14,097 nt of DNA, from positions 1 through 14,097 of the forward strand of contig JANXTP010000071.1 of NCBI GenBank assembly GCA_025352345.1, given 5' to 3'. Under the pieces are notes generated by a model that worked only from the letters and a program-made list of their open reading frames with translations, was not told the DNA's origin and did not search any database. Origin of the DNA: Burkholderiales bacterium (GTDB lineage: Bacteria > Pseudomonadota > Gammaproteobacteria > Burkholderiales > Burkholderiaceae_C). This document shows, in pieces, positions 13,122 to 14,097 of this stretch. The position numbers were made by a program, and so were the translations under genes. Position 1 is the stretch's first letter, and every line of letters begins with the position of its first letter.

Positions 13122-13378
13122 TCGTGTTCTGCGTCGGGCGCAACACCCGGCGAGGCACTCACCTCCAGAGTGCTCATCCTGCGCGGCTGCGTCCTGAGGC
13201 TGCCGCTCCTGCGACTTGCCAGCACCGAAGCGCCCGCAGCCCGGGGCCTTTTGTGTCCGCTGGCCCGGCTGCGCAAGCAATTGTCAAAAGACGTCTGCGG
13301 CGGCACTGCGCCTGCCTGGAACACCACACGCTCGGACGGCAGCGAGGGCATCGTGAACCAGTTCACAGCGACCGACAC
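13122..13378. other. Non-coding or decayed region
   Basis: Reading frames are open here on both strands, but none gives a product I recognise, and the composition looks like shadow coding (Arg/Pro/Ala-rich). It lies directly upstream of the DUF1501 pseudogene and may hold its scrambled 5' part. A half-terminator-like run CCCGGGGCCTTTTG is at about 13240-13254, without a matching left arm. One forward frame reads SDGSEGIVNQFTATD before a stop, which looks protein-like but is unassigned. Confidence 0.4.
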
Positions 13379-13932
13379 GACGGCGCGGCGCTGAAACCCG
13401 ACGGCCTGTTCTCGCACTCCGACCAGCAGGTGCTGTGGGAAACCGCGACCACCCATTCGCTGGAACGCAGTGGCTGGGTCGGCCGAGTGTCAACCGCACT
13501 GGGCACGGTGAACCCGGTGTCTCGGTCGGCGGCAATGCGCGCTTCGGGCTGACCACGTTGCAGTCACCGCTGGCGCTGCCCGGCCCTGGCAGCACCTTCG
13601 GCGCCTATGGGCTGCAGCCTGCTGACTTGACGTGGGCGCCGCGGGTTGCGAACAAGGCGGCCATCGACGTGATGTATTCGCAAGCCCAGGACACCGTGCC
13701 GGCCGATGCCTGTTCACGGATGCAGCGCGATGCGTTCGCGGTCTCACAGAGGCTGTGCGCACTGGTCAAGGTTCAGCCCGGCACGAACGGAGCCAACCCG
13801 GCGATCGAGGCTGCGTTCGCCCCGATCAGCTCAGGCGGGCGCGTCACGACCTCGCTGGGCCGGCAGCTTTACCAGGTCGCCAAACTGATCGCCGGCAGCG
13901 CTACCAACGGCGAACATGCCCGCCGGCTGCAA
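13379..13932 (+). pseudogene. DUF1501-family protein remnant, frameshifted and truncated
   Basis: DUF1501 proteins are exported, sulfatase/alkaline-phosphatase-like proteins of unknown function, usually near a DUF1800 gene. One forward frame gives LKPDGLFSHSDQQVLWETAT then LERSGWVGRV, the conserved HSDQQ..W and GWGGR region. Near 13505-13520 the match moves to another frame (one base apparently lost), continuing as GVSVGGNARFGLTT and later SSGGRVTTSLGRQLYQVAKL, the family's segment before its FFVSLGGFDTH motif. That motif is not found afterwards. The N-terminal signal and first third are also absent. No DUF1800 gene is in the window. A sequencing error could explain the single frameshift, but not the missing ends. 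Confidence 0.7.
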
Positions 13933-14097
13933 GAGAATAGTTGGCTCTGCAGAATTCATCCGCCCGCAGCGAGTGACCACGACGGGCGATTGGGCAAGCG
14001 CTTTTCGTGTTCGCTGAGCGACTTGTTCGCCGGCGCGCCACTGCCGCTTCGATCAGGGTCCACAAGGGAGCCGCCCGTCTGGCCAGCACCGCCAGCG
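13933..14097. other. Unidentified sequence where the DUF1501 similarity stops
   Basis: The forward frame of the pseudogene stays open to the window end, but its residues no longer look like DUF1501. A reverse-strand ORF of 62 codons (13901-14089) is Arg-rich and gives no recognised product. Base use here is less G/C-strict, with EcoRI- and PstI-like hexamers close together. An insertion-element or rearrangement boundary near 13930 is possible, but I see no terminal inverted repeat or transposase. Confidence 0.3.

Noticed and set aside
13236..13256. Terminator-like run CCCGGGGCCTTTTG
   Set aside because: No complementary left arm close by; only a 4-bp stem can be formed.
13901..14089. Reverse-strand ORF as a possible transposase fragment
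   Set aside because: Arg-rich, no DDE or HUH motif, no inverted repeats seen; not enough to name a mobile element.

Overview
The window is GC-rich and densely coded. Long ORFs with G/C-ending codons cover almost all of it, and short gaps or ATGA overlaps separate co-directional genes. Gene content (queA, tgt, RlmJ with an N-terminal YRHAFHAGNHADVLKH motif, a cytochrome b561-YceI-YceI cluster, a CPBP protease resembling the exosortase-associated type) suggests a betaproteobacterium of the Burkholderiales, roughly Rubrivivax/Leptothrix/Ideonella-like. The lineage is an inference from gene families and base composition, not from a marker-gene comparison.

Layout. (1) 94-4933: the queuosine genes queA and tgt face the same way but are separated by a two-gene reverse-strand unit. 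That unit encodes a UbiA-family polyprenyl-phosphate phosphoribosyltransferase-like membrane protein and a GT-C membrane glycosyltransferase, joined by an ATGA overlap. (2) 4905-5663: a reverse-strand toxin-antitoxin module (AbrB/MazE-type antitoxin, then Doc-type Fic toxin) with a recognisable promoter/operator. The toxin gene overlaps the 3' end of tgt in antisense. (3) 5677-8411: a reverse-strand operon of rlmJ, a CaiB/BaiF-type class III CoA-transferase and a CPBP intramembrane protease. (4) 8542-9639: an Old Yellow Enzyme flavin reductase, divergent from rlmJ across an intergenic region with inverted repeats. (5) 9676-11245: reverse-strand MOSC protein and a Tat-exported TupA-like binding protein, the latter preceded by a 15-codon leader ORF with a very strong ribosome-binding site. 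(6) 11297-13121: a forward operon of cytochrome b561 and two exported YceI proteins, closed by a hairpin terminator. (7) 13122-14097: decayed sequence containing a frameshifted, truncated DUF1501-family pseudogene, followed by unidentified DNA.

Functional links. QueA and Tgt act in the same tRNA modification pathway. The UbiA and GT-C proteins could make and use a polyprenyl-phosphate pentose donor for glycosylation outside the cytoplasm. The cytochrome b561 and YceI proteins form a membrane/periplasmic redox or isoprenoid-quinone unit. The MOSC and TupA-like proteins hint at molybdenum/tungsten-related chemistry, but the TupA-like protein has lost the family's ligand motifs. Points most worth a second look are the UbiA/GT-C pair inserted between queA and tgt, the in-frame leader ORF before the TupA-like gene, the divergence of that binding protein, and the overlapping palindromes at the toxin-antitoxin promoter.
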